A DNA stretch of 32,083 bases from the NCBI GenBank assembly GCA_025350905.1, contig JANXWY010000136.1, forward strand, positions 1-32,083, in the 5' to 3' direction. Below are positions 1 to 8,052 of the stretch, piece by piece (the first letter of the stretch is position 1; each line of letters opens with the position of its first letter). The position numbers and the translations under genes are program-made. Under the pieces are notes generated by a model, which had not been told where the DNA came from, did no database searches, and saw only the letters and a list, made by a program, of their open reading frames with translations. Source of the stretch: Verrucomicrobiota bacterium. GTDB taxonomy: Bacteria > Verrucomicrobiota > Verrucomicrobiia > Limisphaerales > JADLHS01.

Positions 1-215
1 GTTTTGAAAGCGTCGGCGGGATAGGCAACGAAAGTAATGGAGCTGATCTGCGCCCCGAACAGGGAGACGCCGGCTACCCAGCCGGGATAGGAGCGGTTGC
101 CGACAAAATAATCCTCGGTCGTTTTGACCCGCCGCGAGAAGAGCCAACCCACCACCACCATCGCGGCGAAGTAAAGGCCGATGACCAGCAGGTCGAGCCA
201 GCGCAACGAACTCAT
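1..215 (-). CDS. Sodium:solute symporter family protein, N-terminal part (cut by window edge)
   Basis: Only the first 71 codons are present; the gene runs off the left edge. The visible protein starts MSSLRWLDLLVIGLYFAAMV, a first membrane helix near residues 6-25. A short basic turn (SRRVKTTEDYFVGNRS) and a second hydrophobic stretch with GAQISSITFVAYPADAF follow. The helix, then 'TxEDYFVGNR', then 'SSITF' near residue 60 is the usual N-terminal pattern of SSS-family sodium:solute symporters, which import sugars, sialic acids or other organic acids with sodium. The ATG overlaps the TGA of the upstream gene by 4 bases (ATGA), so the two are probably translationally coupled. The substrate cannot be read from this fragment. 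Sugar acids are an inference from the sialidase-like and KdsB genes in the same unit. Confidence 0.8.
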   Translation of the reverse strand, partial: MSSLRWLDLLVIGLYFAAMVVVGWLFSRRVKTTEDYFVGNRSYPGWVAGVSLFGAQISSITFVAYPADAFK

Positions 216-1429
216 CGATCGGGTCTCATTTCGCTGGCACGCAGCGCTTGCAGCATTCGCTCACGGTTTAGTGGTTTTACCTCGCGCACAATCTTATCAC
301 GCATCGCTTTGCCTGGCTCCGTTTGCTGGGGATACGAGAGAAATTGCAAATCGAGGCCCAGCGCCCCCGCGCATTTCCAGGCCAGCAGCGGCCAGATGCT
401 GCCCAAGTCGCCAATCAAGGGCAGGCTGCCTTCGTGGCGCGCAAAGCCGGACATCTCCATGCGAAACGGCACCTTGAAGACTTTGGTTTTGGGCAGCCCA
501 TCCGCGATGGCCTGCTGCACCGCGCCGGCGCCGCGTTCAATTTCCCAAACGTGTTCCAGCGCCGGATCGAGATCAATGCGGATGAGGGTCTTGCCCGCCA
601 GGCTGTAACTGTAATGGCCCTGCCACGCGGACCACAAACCGTGTCCGGTATAGGTTTCAAAGGGCCCGTCATGGATCTCCTGGGTCAACGCGACGCCGGA
701 TTCAATGATCACGTCCGCCGTGGCGAGCAAATGCGCCAGCCGACTGGCGCGCTCGGTGAGCGTGAGACTGTCGCCAATGCACAAGCCCACCGCGCCGCCC
801 CCCACGAGCTGAGGAATCGTGACCAAGACGGGCAGGCCGCGTCGGGCGCCGATGCCGATCATGGTGCGTTCATCCGCGCCCAGTCCGGCCACCGCTTCAA
901 ACGATCGGCCATGTTCGCGCGCCAAGGTGAGAATTTCCTGGGCGAAATGTTCCAACCACAAACCCATGGGATAACCGAGGTTGCCGGCGGCCTTGATGAT
1001 CGTTTTGCCGGGCAAGCGCTTCAACTTCTCGATCAAGATCCAATCAATCGGAGTATGGTGGCCAATGGCCCGGATCGCAGCGTCCTCCATCAGGGTCAAT
1101 TCAAACTCGCCACCGCGCGGCAGGATGGCGGCGGGCAGTTCCAAGGATTCGCTGGGGCAACGCTTTACCAGGTCGAGCGTGCCGCCCATTTCGTGGGAGA
1201 CCACGGCTGAACTGGTGGTCACCCCGTCCACCAGGCCGGCCCGCATCAGCTCCGCGATCAAAGTGGTGACGCCTTCATGGATGTTCGGCCCGCTGCCGGT
1301 GATCACCACCACCTTGCCGCCGCGTTGCTTGGCGGCTACAATGTGGCCGACGGCTTCCTCGAAGCGTGTCTGCGTCGCAGCCGGGAGCTCGTCGAACAAG
1401 GATTGCAGGAGCAAGTCGTCGATGATCAT
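212..1429 (-). CDS. Uncharacterised protein, deoxyhypusine-synthase-like / TIGR00300-like fold
   Basis: A 405-residue soluble protein with no signal peptide or membrane helix. I do not recognise it firmly. Near residues 38-85 it has GGKVVVITGSGPNIHEG, then 'LIAELMRAGLVDGVTTSSA' and 'VVSHEMGG'. A Rossmann-like strand and glycine turn followed by '-VD-hhTs-A--H-h-' recalls the NAD-binding domain of deoxyhypusine synthase and of TIGR00300 (LOR/SDH-type) proteins. The similarity is judged by eye and is distant. Later conserved-looking stretches are GLGADERTMIGIGARRGLPV and LVGGGAVGLCIGDSLT. It lies 23 bases after kdsB and overlaps the symporter start by 4 bases, so it is in the middle of the sugar-acid unit. 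A role in handling an imported sugar acid is possible but unsupported by sequence. Confidence 0.75.
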   Translation of the reverse strand: MIIDDLLLQSLFDELPAATQTRFEEAVGHIVAAKQRGGKVVVITGSGPNIHEGVTTLIAELMRAGLVDGVTTSSAVVSHEMGGTLDLVKRCPSESLELPAAILPRGGEFELTLMEDAAIRAIGHHTPIDWILIEKLKRLPGKTIIKAAGNLGYPMGLWLEHFAQEILTLAREHGRSFEAVAGLGADERTMIGIGARRGLPVLVTIPQLVGGGAVGLCIGDSLTLTERASRLAHLLATADVIIESGVALTQEIHDGPFETYTGHGLWSAWQGHYSYSLAGKTLIRIDLDPALEHVWEIERGAGAVQQAIADGLPKTKVFKVPFRMEMSGFARHEGSLPLIGDLGSIWPLLAWKCAGALGLDLQFLSYPQQTEPGKAMRDKIVREVKPLNRERMLQALRASEMRPDR

Positions 1430-1452
1430 TCGTTGAATTCTGGGTTGCGGGT

Positions 1453-2229
1453 TTAGGTTAGCCCCCGTTCGTGCAGCATCGCTTCCGCGCGAACCACATC
1501 CTCCGCTGTGTCGACACTGAAGCCCGTGAAGGCATGGTCTTGGGCGCGGGTCTCCACGACGCGAAGTTTGTAACCGTGTTCCAACACCCGGAGCTGTTCG
1601 AGCGATTCAATCTGCTCGAGCGCGGTCGGCGCCAGGCGGGCCAGGGTGAGCAGGAATTCGCGGCGATAAACGTAAAGCCCCACATGTTCGAACACCGGGT
1701 GGGGCAATTCCTGTCGCGGATAGGGGATGAGGGAGCGCGAAAAATAGAGCGCGTTGCCGGCGCGGTCCACCACGACTTTCACCACGGCGGGGTTGGCGAA
1801 ATCCTCCCGCCGGGCGATGGGATGCATGAGGGTCGCCATCGGCAGCGTGGGGTCCTCCAACAGCGGTTGCAACGCTTCCGCGATCATCTCCGCATCCAGA
1901 AACGGTTGGTCACCTTGGAGGTTGACCACGATGGCCGCCTCGAGCTTCGTCACGGCTTCGGCCAGTCGGTCCGTGCCACTGGGGTGATGCGGCGAAGTCA
2001 TGATCACCCTACCACCCACGGCTTCCACGGTCCGGGCAATGCGTTCATCATCCGTCGCGACCCACACGGAGTCGAGGCAGGGTGCGAGCTGGCAGCGTTC
2101 GAGGACCCGTTGAATCATCGGCTTGCCCGCAATCAGCTCCAGCGCTTTGCCGGGGAGTCGCGTCGAGCCGTAGCGGGCCGGGATGATGCCGACGACGGTC
2201 GGCCGCGTTGCGTGGGTGGTTTGGGTCAT
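1453..2229 (-). CDS. kdsB: 3-deoxy-manno-octulosonate cytidylyltransferase (CMP-Kdo synthetase)
   Basis: KdsB activates the eight-carbon sugar acid Kdo with CTP to give CMP-Kdo, the donor used in lipopolysaccharide inner-core assembly in the cytoplasm. The 258-residue protein has the family's N-terminal nucleotide-binding loop IIPARYGSTRLPGKAL near residues 14-29. It also has WVATDDERI, SGTDRLAEA, the metal and nucleotide motif NLQGDQPF, and a C-terminal GFSVDTAEDVVRAEAM. The length is close to the usual ~250. The reading frame stays open upstream, but the start MTQTTHATRPT at 2229 fits the family and leaves 16 bases to the upstream gene; a longer start would run into that gene. It is odd that the gene sits with a sialidase-like protein and a symporter rather than with other Kdo or lipid A genes. 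Confidence 0.93.
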   Translation of the reverse strand: MTQTTHATRPTVVGIIPARYGSTRLPGKALELIAGKPMIQRVLERCQLAPCLDSVWVATDDERIARTVEAVGGRVIMTSPHHPSGTDRLAEAVTKLEAAIVVNLQGDQPFLDAEMIAEALQPLLEDPTLPMATLMHPIARREDFANPAVVKVVVDRAGNALYFSRSLIPYPRQELPHPVFEHVGLYVYRREFLLTLARLAPTALEQIESLEQLRVLEHGYKLRVVETRAQDHAFTGFSVDTAEDVVRAEAMLHERGLT

Positions 2230-2245
2230 GGATGGTTGAAGACGT

Positions 2246-2908
2246 TCAGTCAACGTTGCGGACAATCTCCAAGAACTCAAATTCAGCGCGGAAGCCATCG
2301 CCTTTGGGGCAGCACGCGTAGAGCCCGCAAGACAGCGGCGCAACGTTCGCAATGGGCAAATGCGTCAGCCGCAGGAGGCGCCAGTCAATAGATTCCATTG
2401 CGGAAAATTCGAGGGTGAAGTCCTGCGCCGCTTTGCGAATTCGCAGGCCAATCTCGCGGGCCGCCCGTGGAAAGTCTTGCACGGACCAGTCCGAAAAGCC
2501 CCGATTGGTAACCACCGCGCCAAGCTTGGCTGGGCCGCTGGGTTCATATTCAACCGAAGTTTTGATCCAACAGTTGGCATCGACCCGGATCATCAGGCCC
2601 GCCTGATCATACTGATCCACGGGCTGGTAGCGGACTTTGGTGGTGATCGTAAAATCACCGGAAATTTCGGCAAAGAGAAAGTGACCACTGTCGGCTCGGA
2701 AACCGTAGTGCGTTTGCTGCCAGAAGTCGGTCCGGGCGGCTGGTTGCACGACTAATGCGGGCCGCGACGGGTCCACCGCCCAGGTCGGTGGCGGATTTAA
2801 CCAACGCAGACGCGGATCCAGTGCGGACTGGATGAAACGTTCATCGAGGATGACGCCCGGCTTTTTGGTTAGTTGCACCTGAGAGTCACGCGTTACTGGG
2901 GCAAGCAT
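2246..2908 (-). CDS. DUF1349 domain protein (concanavalin A-like lectin/glucanase fold)
   Basis: A 220-residue protein of the DUF1349 family, whose members fold as concanavalin A-like beta-sandwiches. The molecular role of the family is unclear. Typical pieces are DFWQQTHYGFRADSGHFLF, then 'ISGDFTITTKVRYQPVDQYD', then 'QAGLMIRVD', 'WIKTSVEYE' and 'GAVVTNRGFSDWS'. The pattern F-h-x-V-x-x-x-P-x-x-x-Y-D-Q-A-G-L is the family's best known motif. There is no obvious signal peptide. The chosen ATG at 2908 overlaps the end of the upstream sialidase-like gene by 16 bases, so the two are probably coupled, and kdsB follows after 16 bases. A sugar-binding role beside the sialidase-like protein is inference. 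Confidence 0.85.
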   Translation of the reverse strand: MLAPVTRDSQVQLTKKPGVILDERFIQSALDPRLRWLNPPPTWAVDPSRPALVVQPAARTDFWQQTHYGFRADSGHFLFAEISGDFTITTKVRYQPVDQYDQAGLMIRVDANCWIKTSVEYEPSGPAKLGAVVTNRGFSDWSVQDFPRAAREIGLRIRKAAQDFTLEFSAMESIDWRLLRLTHLPIANVAPLSCGLYACCPKGDGFRAEFEFLEIVRNVD

Positions 2909-4083
2909 TCCCCGGCATCCCAGATGGTCGCGCCGATGAAGCGTTCGCGATTTTCATTCTCGTTGTAATAGTAAATCGTCACCAGCTTGCCATCGGGTCG
3001 CCGCAGGGTCCGCGGGTAGCCCAGGTCCCAACAGCCCCCATCGTCGCGGAGCACGATTTCTCGGCTCCAGGTTTTTCCTTGGTCAGCGCTCAAGCGCGCG
3101 CGGATGCCGAACGGTTTATAGCGGTGCCCGTAAGTTATGGCCAATCGGCCGTCCCGCAATTGCGTCAGGCTGGGGGGATTTTCCACCTTGAGAACGGGAC
3201 GACTCAGGAATTTCCAACTCTTCCCATCATCATGGGAGACGTAAAGGTCATTGCGCTGGTTGTAACGAATCGCGGTGAGAATAGTTCCGTCCTGCAAACG
3301 CACCGACGATGGCATGATGGCGTAATCCTTTTTCCATTTTGGCTCCGGGCAAATGAAGGACACAAAATCCCAGGACTTCGCGCCGTCACGGGTGCGCACG
3401 CAAATGACGCGCCCTTCCAATCGGTTCCTTTTTGCCGCCGTCAAGAACAGTGTTAGGTCATGGGGACCGTTGATCAGGTAATCCGTGCGGGCGGCAATGC
3501 CCGTCTGGCCAAAGTCGGGCAACTTGAATGGTCCGTCCCAATGGTGTCCGCGATCCAGCGAGGTGTAGAAGCGGGACTGGCCGGCGTCCACACTGGTCAT
3601 GCGTGCCGTAAGAATAAAATCCGGGTTGGTGAAATCAATTCCGCCGGGACAATCCGTCAAAGGTTTGCCGCCGGTGCCCGTGGGCACCCCGGCCACCAGC
3701 TCACCTGGTGGGGGTCGGAGGCCTTCAGGTTTTTCGAGGTGCCACGTTTCGCCGCCATCGAGACTGCGGGCCAGGACGTGCTCCGCCGGCCGATCGTAAT
3801 CAATCGCGTGTTCATCCTTGCTGATCCGATGGAAATAGCCGACCTCGAAACCGACCAGCATTTCGTTGCCCCACGACCACGCGCCATGGTTGGCCGGCCA
3901 ACCGGCGAAACGGCCGTCCTCTCGAAATACCGTCACCTGTTTGATCAACTGGGGCACCCTTTGCGCCGTCGCCGAGCCGGCATTCATAACCAGTAGGGCG
4001 CAAGTTAGACAAATGAAACCCAGGTCGTAAATCCGGAGGCTCCACCGGGAACCAGGAAATAACCTTGTATTGATTGGTCGCAT
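2893..4083 (-). CDS. Secreted sialidase-like protein with BNR/Asp-box repeats
   Basis: A 396-residue protein of the sialidase (neuraminidase) superfamily, predicted to be exported. The start MRPINTRLFPGS at 4083 gives a signal peptide with hydrophobic core LGFICLTCALLVM and a cleavage site near NAGSATA-QRVP (around residue 41). The frame is open further upstream to 4245, but that stretch has no signal-like character and would begin inside the loop of a strong hairpin (4229-4262), so the shorter start is preferred. Asp-box motifs are SLDGGETW, SLDRGHHW, SHDDGKSWKF and SADQGKTW, one per propeller blade. A classical FRIP arginine motif is not visible, so true sialidase activity is uncertain; the protein could act on another acidic glycan. 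It is the first gene of the five-gene unit down to the symporter. Confidence 0.85.
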   Translation of the reverse strand: MRPINTRLFPGSRWSLRIYDLGFICLTCALLVMNAGSATAQRVPQLIKQVTVFREDGRFAGWPANHGAWSWGNEMLVGFEVGYFHRISKDEHAIDYDRPAEHVLARSLDGGETWHLEKPEGLRPPPGELVAGVPTGTGGKPLTDCPGGIDFTNPDFILTARMTSVDAGQSRFYTSLDRGHHWDGPFKLPDFGQTGIAARTDYLINGPHDLTLFLTAAKRNRLEGRVICVRTRDGAKSWDFVSFICPEPKWKKDYAIMPSSVRLQDGTILTAIRYNQRNDLYVSHDDGKSWKFLSRPVLKVENPPSLTQLRDGRLAITYGHRYKPFGIRARLSADQGKTWSREIVLRDDGGCWDLGYPRTLRRPDGKLVTIYYYNENENRERFIGATIWDAGECLPQ

Positions 4084-4228
4084 TTGGGCCGGCAGCGTGA
4101 ATTTGTCGGCGACGAAATGCAACTTGATTTTATTTCTGAATGAAGAGTTGGCGATGATGCCGGCCGGCATGCGGATGCCTTCGCGGACCGCCCAGGACAT
4201 CGGTACGTCCCCATCGGCACAAAACCGG

Positions 4229-4262
4229 GATGGCTCTCGGCACAACTTTTCCGAGAGCCATC
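4229..4262 (-). terminator. Hairpin terminator after the CBM9-like gene
   Basis: A perfect 12-bp stem (GATGGCTCTCGG / CCGAGAGCCATC) surrounds a 10-base loop at 4241-4250. On the minus strand it lies 77 bases after the stop of the CBM9-like gene and is followed by CCGGTTTTG, a short T-run. This fits an intrinsic terminator that separates that gene from the sialidase-like operon. The T-run is modest. Confidence 0.7.
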
Positions 4263-4338
4263 AAACCAGGGCCGGGGGCAGAGCGACCTTTCGGCGGGTG
4301 CCTAAGAGGCGACTAGCCGGCTAATCGCACGGTTTGCT

Positions 4339-5268
4339 TTAGTCTTCCCCTTTGAACGTAATCGTTCCGTGTGGCCATTGCGCGAAAAACCAACGCGTCA
4401 CGCCTTGGGCTTGGGCTTTGGCGTCCGACCAACTCGGCAGGAAATTATTCGGGTCGGTGGTGATTTGACCCCATTCGAACGCCCACTGCTCGCCTGGCTT
4501 CGGCGCGAACGGGTGAAAGAGGGTGGACGGGGCGGCCCACGGCGCGCTGTCGGGCGCATTGAATTCTTCCCAGGCAATTCGCATCTCGAACACACAGCCT
4601 TTGGGGCCGGCATGCTGGGCGATTTGAATTCCCGGATGATCACAATCACGATAGTTGTAGTTGGGCGGGCAGGAATCGTTTACCGACCAATTGCCTTCGT
4701 TGCCAAAAATGTATCCCGTATGGGCTTCGAGAAAGAGTCCCATCACGTAATCGCCCGTTCGGACCGGGTTGCGGCGGGCAAACCCCTGGTCGATGTGCCA
4801 GGCAATTTGATAACCATCCGCCCGACACGGCTGGCACCAGTCCGGGTCGGTGCTGTCCATCACCACCGCACTCGGCTTGGGATTAAGGTAAAGGTTCACC
4901 GTGTCCTGCGTCCCGTCGTACGGGGGATCCCAGTAATAATCGGTGGGCGACTGCCACCCGGCATAGTCAATTTCTCCCAAAATGTACAAAGCCTCGTCAT
5001 CCCACAGCATCCGGAACCGTAACTGCTGGTTGTCGGGCCGTGGCCACTCCCGCATCAGGGTGAATCCATCGGCGGGGTCACTCGCACCACTCCATTCGTC
5101 GTGTGATTTTTCTCCATCAATGACTGGGGCATGGCTTTTATGCCCCGCCTCCGCATGGATCCGTTGCACAGTGTAATTTCTGCGCCCGGGTTTATCGGCC
5201 CGGGCTGGCGTGGCTGTGAAGGACAGGACTGCGGTCAGGGCCAGTAGGTAGCTATAGGTGTTTTTCAT
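4339..5268 (-). CDS. Secreted CBM9-like carbohydrate-binding protein
   Basis: A 309-residue exported protein. The start at 5268 gives a clear signal peptide, MKNTYSYLLALTAVLSF then TATPARA-DKPG. An in-frame extension to 5424 would bury this signal behind 52 polar residues, so it is rejected. The mature part begins with HAPVIDGEKSHDEWSGAS, then FRMLWDDEALYILGEI, 'DTVNLYLNP' and 'FEMRIAWEEF'. These are the strand signatures of the CBM9 / DOMON-like sugar-binding sandwich found in xylanases and in stand-alone proteins of this kind. No catalytic domain is present. Polysaccharide binding at the cell surface or outside is likely. The 5' leader (5281-5310) is almost free of G on the coding strand and there is no clear Shine-Dalgarno site. 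Confidence 0.85.
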   Translation of the reverse strand: MKNTYSYLLALTAVLSFTATPARADKPGRRNYTVQRIHAEAGHKSHAPVIDGEKSHDEWSGASDPADGFTLMREWPRPDNQQLRFRMLWDDEALYILGEIDYAGWQSPTDYYWDPPYDGTQDTVNLYLNPKPSAVVMDSTDPDWCQPCRADGYQIAWHIDQGFARRNPVRTGDYVMGLFLEAHTGYIFGNEGNWSVNDSCPPNYNYRDCDHPGIQIAQHAGPKGCVFEMRIAWEEFNAPDSAPWAAPSTLFHPFAPKPGEQWAFEWGQITTDPNNFLPSWSDAKAQAQGVTRWFFAQWPHGTITFKGED

Positions 5269-5771
5269 AACCGGTCGTTGTTTTTGGTTGTAGTTGTGGT
5301 TGTTGTTTTCAAGGACTGAGCCCCGTTCGGCGTCCGCCCGTAAATCTGGGTTTAAAAACCTTCGCTGCATTTTGTCGTTCGACAGGTCAGGCAGATGTTT
5401 AATTGCTTTCTGGCTGAATCCCACGCCCTCGTGGCGGAGTGCAGTTTTGAACGGCTGGGTTCAAAATTTTCGTTGCGCGTCAACCCTGTACTACCGGAAA
5501 TTGCAGCCAAGGTTACATCTAGGTTGAAAATTATTGCGGCGAAAACCTGCTGCCTGCGCCCTCAAAAACTAGAGGACGGTCTGAAGTGGTATGCCATCTA
5601 CGCACCCTCAAAGGTGATATGCGGCTAACTTCGTTTGCCTCGCTGAAAGAACCATCAACTCCCGGTGCGAGGTAAGTCGCACCGGGAACCGTGTGAAACG
5701 GCTGGCTAAATGGAGTGCTTCAAGGCTGGGCCAGGTTTGTTGGTCGTCCAAAGGGAACTGGACGCGAAACT
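5269..5771. other. Intergenic region, 503 bases, no supported gene
   Basis: Short open frames on the plus strand (for example 5395-5628) have no recognisable content, no ribosome binding site and no signal. The region holds the A/C-rich leader of the CBM9-like gene at 5281-5310 (minus strand) and a perfect hairpin at 5661-5686. Nothing else stands out. Confidence 0.6.
5661..5686 (-). terminator. Perfect 10-bp hairpin, possible terminator
   Basis: CCCGGTGCGA and TCGCACCGGG form a perfect 10-bp stem around the 6-base loop GGTAAG. It lies about 90 bases after the stop of the minus-strand gene ending at 5772. The minus-strand sequence after it is AGTTGATGGTTCTTTC, which is only mildly T-rich, so it could be a terminator, an mRNA 3'-end stabiliser, or an inverted-repeat protein site. 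Confidence 0.45.
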
Positions 5772-6317
5772 TTAGCGACCGTTTTTTTGTTCAGCGCCTC
5801 TAAATTGCAGGACCAGGTTTAAATCTGAATACAATGTCACCCACCGGCTCGGCACGGGGCCGGCGTTCACATCGGCACCCGGCGGAGGGTTGGGGCCGGG
5901 AGTGCCATACCAACCGGTGCCGGGCTTGTGCTTATTATAGCCGACTCGGAAATCGCCACTGTACAAAGGGCCGTAATCGTCGTGTTCGATCCAGACAATA
6001 TACAGGGCAGCATGCGTCGGGTCCGGCGCCTTTGGATCGGTGAATCGCCAACCCTGGTTGGGGATCTGGTTCGGGTACACTTCATACAGGTTATCCACCC
6101 CCAGCAGGTTTATGAGCGCGCCATAGTCCGAGGCGGGATTATTGACGATCGGTCCGATGTAGAGGTTATAATTCTCCGAGTTAAAGACTTCGACCGTGGG
6201 CGAGCCACCTTCTGACCCGTCGATGCGAACGACGGTGGGGCCCGCCATGAGTCGGCCCGGCAGCAACATGACCAGCGCGAGGGCGCTCGACCGAAGAATC
6301 CAATGGGTTATTTTCAT
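5772..6317 (-). CDS. Secreted protein of an unrecognised family (short paralogue)
   Basis: A 181-residue exported protein: MKITHWILRSSALALVMLLP then GRLMAG, with likely cleavage near residue 26. A Shine-Dalgarno-like AGAGGA lies 9 bases before the ATG. I do not recognise a named domain. Its mature part matches the C-terminal half of the next gene upstream (6579-7643) throughout: both have GP(I/L)VNNPA, GALI, L(L/F)GVD, RF(T/V)DP, AL-IVW(I/V)-HD, a glycine-rich GD(F/L)-(V/I)G(Y/F)N, and end with V(L/I)(Q/K)F(R/K)G. The two are therefore tandem paralogues with a shared beta-rich domain of about 130-140 residues. The aromatic and acidic content suggests an extracellular binding domain; that is inference. 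Confidence 0.8.
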   Translation of the reverse strand: MKITHWILRSSALALVMLLPGRLMAGPTVVRIDGSEGGSPTVEVFNSENYNLYIGPIVNNPASDYGALINLLGVDNLYEVYPNQIPNQGWRFTDPKAPDPTHAALYIVWIEHDDYGPLYSGDFRVGYNKHKPGTGWYGTPGPNPPPGADVNAGPVPSRWVTLYSDLNLVLQFRGAEQKNGR

Positions 6318-6578
6318 AGTTCTTTATCCTCTTCAGGCGTTTAGCCTGGATCTGTTGGTTGTTTGTTTTTGCGGTTTTTCTCACCCGGGCCAGGCGCGCA
6401 ATTCTACGCACCGCCCCGGGCAAAGTTTTTCGATTCTCACTCGCATTCCGAGTTCAACCGGAACCATTCATGGTTGCTGGCCGTAGTGCGAGGCACAGGC
6501 AGCGCCAAGGCTTTAGTTACCGGAGGGCCATTCCGTTTCCACCTCGTTCGGATTCGAGTGGTATCATCGGTCCTTCGG

Positions 6579-7643
6579 TCAGTTTTCCGGGCCTTTGAAC
6601 TTGATCACCAAGGTGGAGCTCGAATGGATCGTTTTCCATTTGGACGATACGGGGCCAAGGTTTTCGTCGCCGTGAATCTCTGGATTACTGTAGTGAACGC
6701 CCGGGAAGGCGCTATTAAACCCGATTTGGAGATCCCCGCCAAAGAAAGGCCCGTCGTAGTCGTGCTGAACCCAAACGATGTCCAGCGCATTGTTAAACGC
6801 GTTGGCCCCCAAACTCGGGTCCACAAAGCGGCCGCCCCAATCCGCCATGGCGCCGTAGGTGTCCACTCCAAAAAGCGTGATGAGCGCACCATCCTCCACG
6901 GCCGGGTTGTTCACTAGCGGCCCGGTGTTGATGTCGTACCCATTCGGTGCTCCCTTCACCTGAACCACGGGCGGGCCCACCGCCCGGTCATTGATGCTGA
7001 CGACAATCCGCCCGCCTTCGTCCTCGATTTCGACGAACTTGATGGTCCCTGAGCTGGCGAACGAAATGTTTCCCTGCCCGTCACCCTGTCCGGAACCTTG
7101 TAATTGCCCAGTCGCACCACGAAATGCTCCCGTGCCACCAGCGATCTGCTGCGTTACCTGAAAGCCGCTTGGGCCGTCAAGCCCAGTGAAGGTAGTGTAG
7201 AGTCGATCGTTGTTCGCGGTAGCAATAATTCTGGTCCCACTGAGCGGCGTCAACCAAGCACCGGTACCAACGTCATAGAAAGTATTTCCGCTATGGACAT
7301 AAATCAGCGTCTGAGCCGCACCCCCGGGTTGGATCGTCCCAGTGCCATAAAAAAGCTGATCCGAAGTACCGTCGCCATTGTCGGTGTAACTGATGGCCTG
7401 GGCTTGAAAAGACTCTTGAAAACGCACCCGGTCTTCGGCCGCGGCCCAATGGACGGCTCCCGCCAAGGTAGCGAGGCAGGCGAGCGGGAGGACCAGCAGC
7501 CGTGGTATCGCTCTCCCAAGCGAGCGGCAGTGGGTGAGGTGCTTCCGGTTTGTTCGGCTGCTCATTTGTAACTGCGTCTTGACTGCCTCACCGTCCGATT
7601 GGCGGTCGCGGGTGGCGAGTGATGCGTCGCACTCTTTGTTCAT
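6579..7643 (-). CDS. Secreted two-domain protein: allene-oxide-cyclase-like barrel plus family domain
   Basis: A 354-residue exported protein. The start at 7643 is supported by AAAGGA 7 bases upstream, but it leaves a long polar n-region before the hydrophobic core LLVLPLACLATLAG (around residues 49-62). A start at residue 27 (MSSRTNRKH) would give a more normal signal peptide. After cleavage near AVHWAAA-EDRV, residues ~75-215 form a glycine-rich repeat of strands ending in GGTGAFRGATGQLQGSG. That resembles the allene-oxide-cyclase-like or dirigent-type beta barrel. Residues ~220-354 are homologous to the whole mature protein of the next gene downstream. So this looks like a fusion of a barrel to a domain that also exists alone. 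The function is unknown. Confidence 0.8.
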   Translation of the reverse strand: MNKECDASLATRDRQSDGEAVKTQLQMSSRTNRKHLTHCRSLGRAIPRLLVLPLACLATLAGAVHWAAAEDRVRFQESFQAQAISYTDNGDGTSDQLFYGTGTIQPGGAAQTLIYVHSGNTFYDVGTGAWLTPLSGTRIIATANNDRLYTTFTGLDGPSGFQVTQQIAGGTGAFRGATGQLQGSGQGDGQGNISFASSGTIKFVEIEDEGGRIVVSINDRAVGPPVVQVKGAPNGYDINTGPLVNNPAVEDGALITLFGVDTYGAMADWGGRFVDPSLGANAFNNALDIVWVQHDYDGPFFGGDLQIGFNSAFPGVHYSNPEIHGDENLGPVSSKWKTIHSSSTLVIKFKGPEN

Positions 7644-8052
7644 AATTTATTCCTTTCATTTTGTTCGTTGTTGTTCTGCTCCCAAGATCGGATCCTATTT
7701 TGGTTTCCAGACTTAAATCGGTTACACCCGGCCGACTACGCAGGGCTTTAACCCCAAGCACTGCCATTGATTCAATAATCTCAGCCTCGCGAAAACCGTC
7801 AGCGCCGTGTGAATCCACCGCGTGCGATCCGGCGAAAAATGGTTCCGCTTTGGTTTATGATCTTCACTCGTGTACTACAGCAAAAAAGAGCAGAGATTAC
7901 ATAATAGTTTGGATTTTTCAGCCGAGCGATCCTCGGCAACCCATGGAGTTCAGGAAACTCCCCTCCGGGACCAGTTTTTAAAGCCCCGGTTCAATTTGAG
8001 TTGCGGATTCGTGCTTTCCCGCGCTAGGTCACAGCGATAGTCTGCAACCAGC
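7644..8052. other. Divergent intergenic region, 409 bases, no supported gene
   Basis: It separates the minus-strand secreted protein gene from the plus-strand ECF sigma gene and must hold promoters for both. I could not pick out a convincing -35/-10 pair. The CGCAACTTT-N13-CCCAGTAA element found further downstream is not present in front of the sigma gene. Near 7657-7678 the minus strand carries an AACAACAACGAAC-type leader for the secreted protein gene. Small open frames on either strand have no recognisable content. Confidence 0.5.

Noticed and set aside
4084-4245. N-terminal extension of the sialidase-like protein
   Set aside because: It would begin in the loop of the 4229-4262 terminator and place the signal peptide about 65 residues inside the protein.
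5395-5628. Plus-strand open frame between the CBM9-like gene and the small secreted protein
   Set aside because: There is no ribosome site, recognisable motif or signal, and part of it overlaps the leader of the CBM9-like gene.
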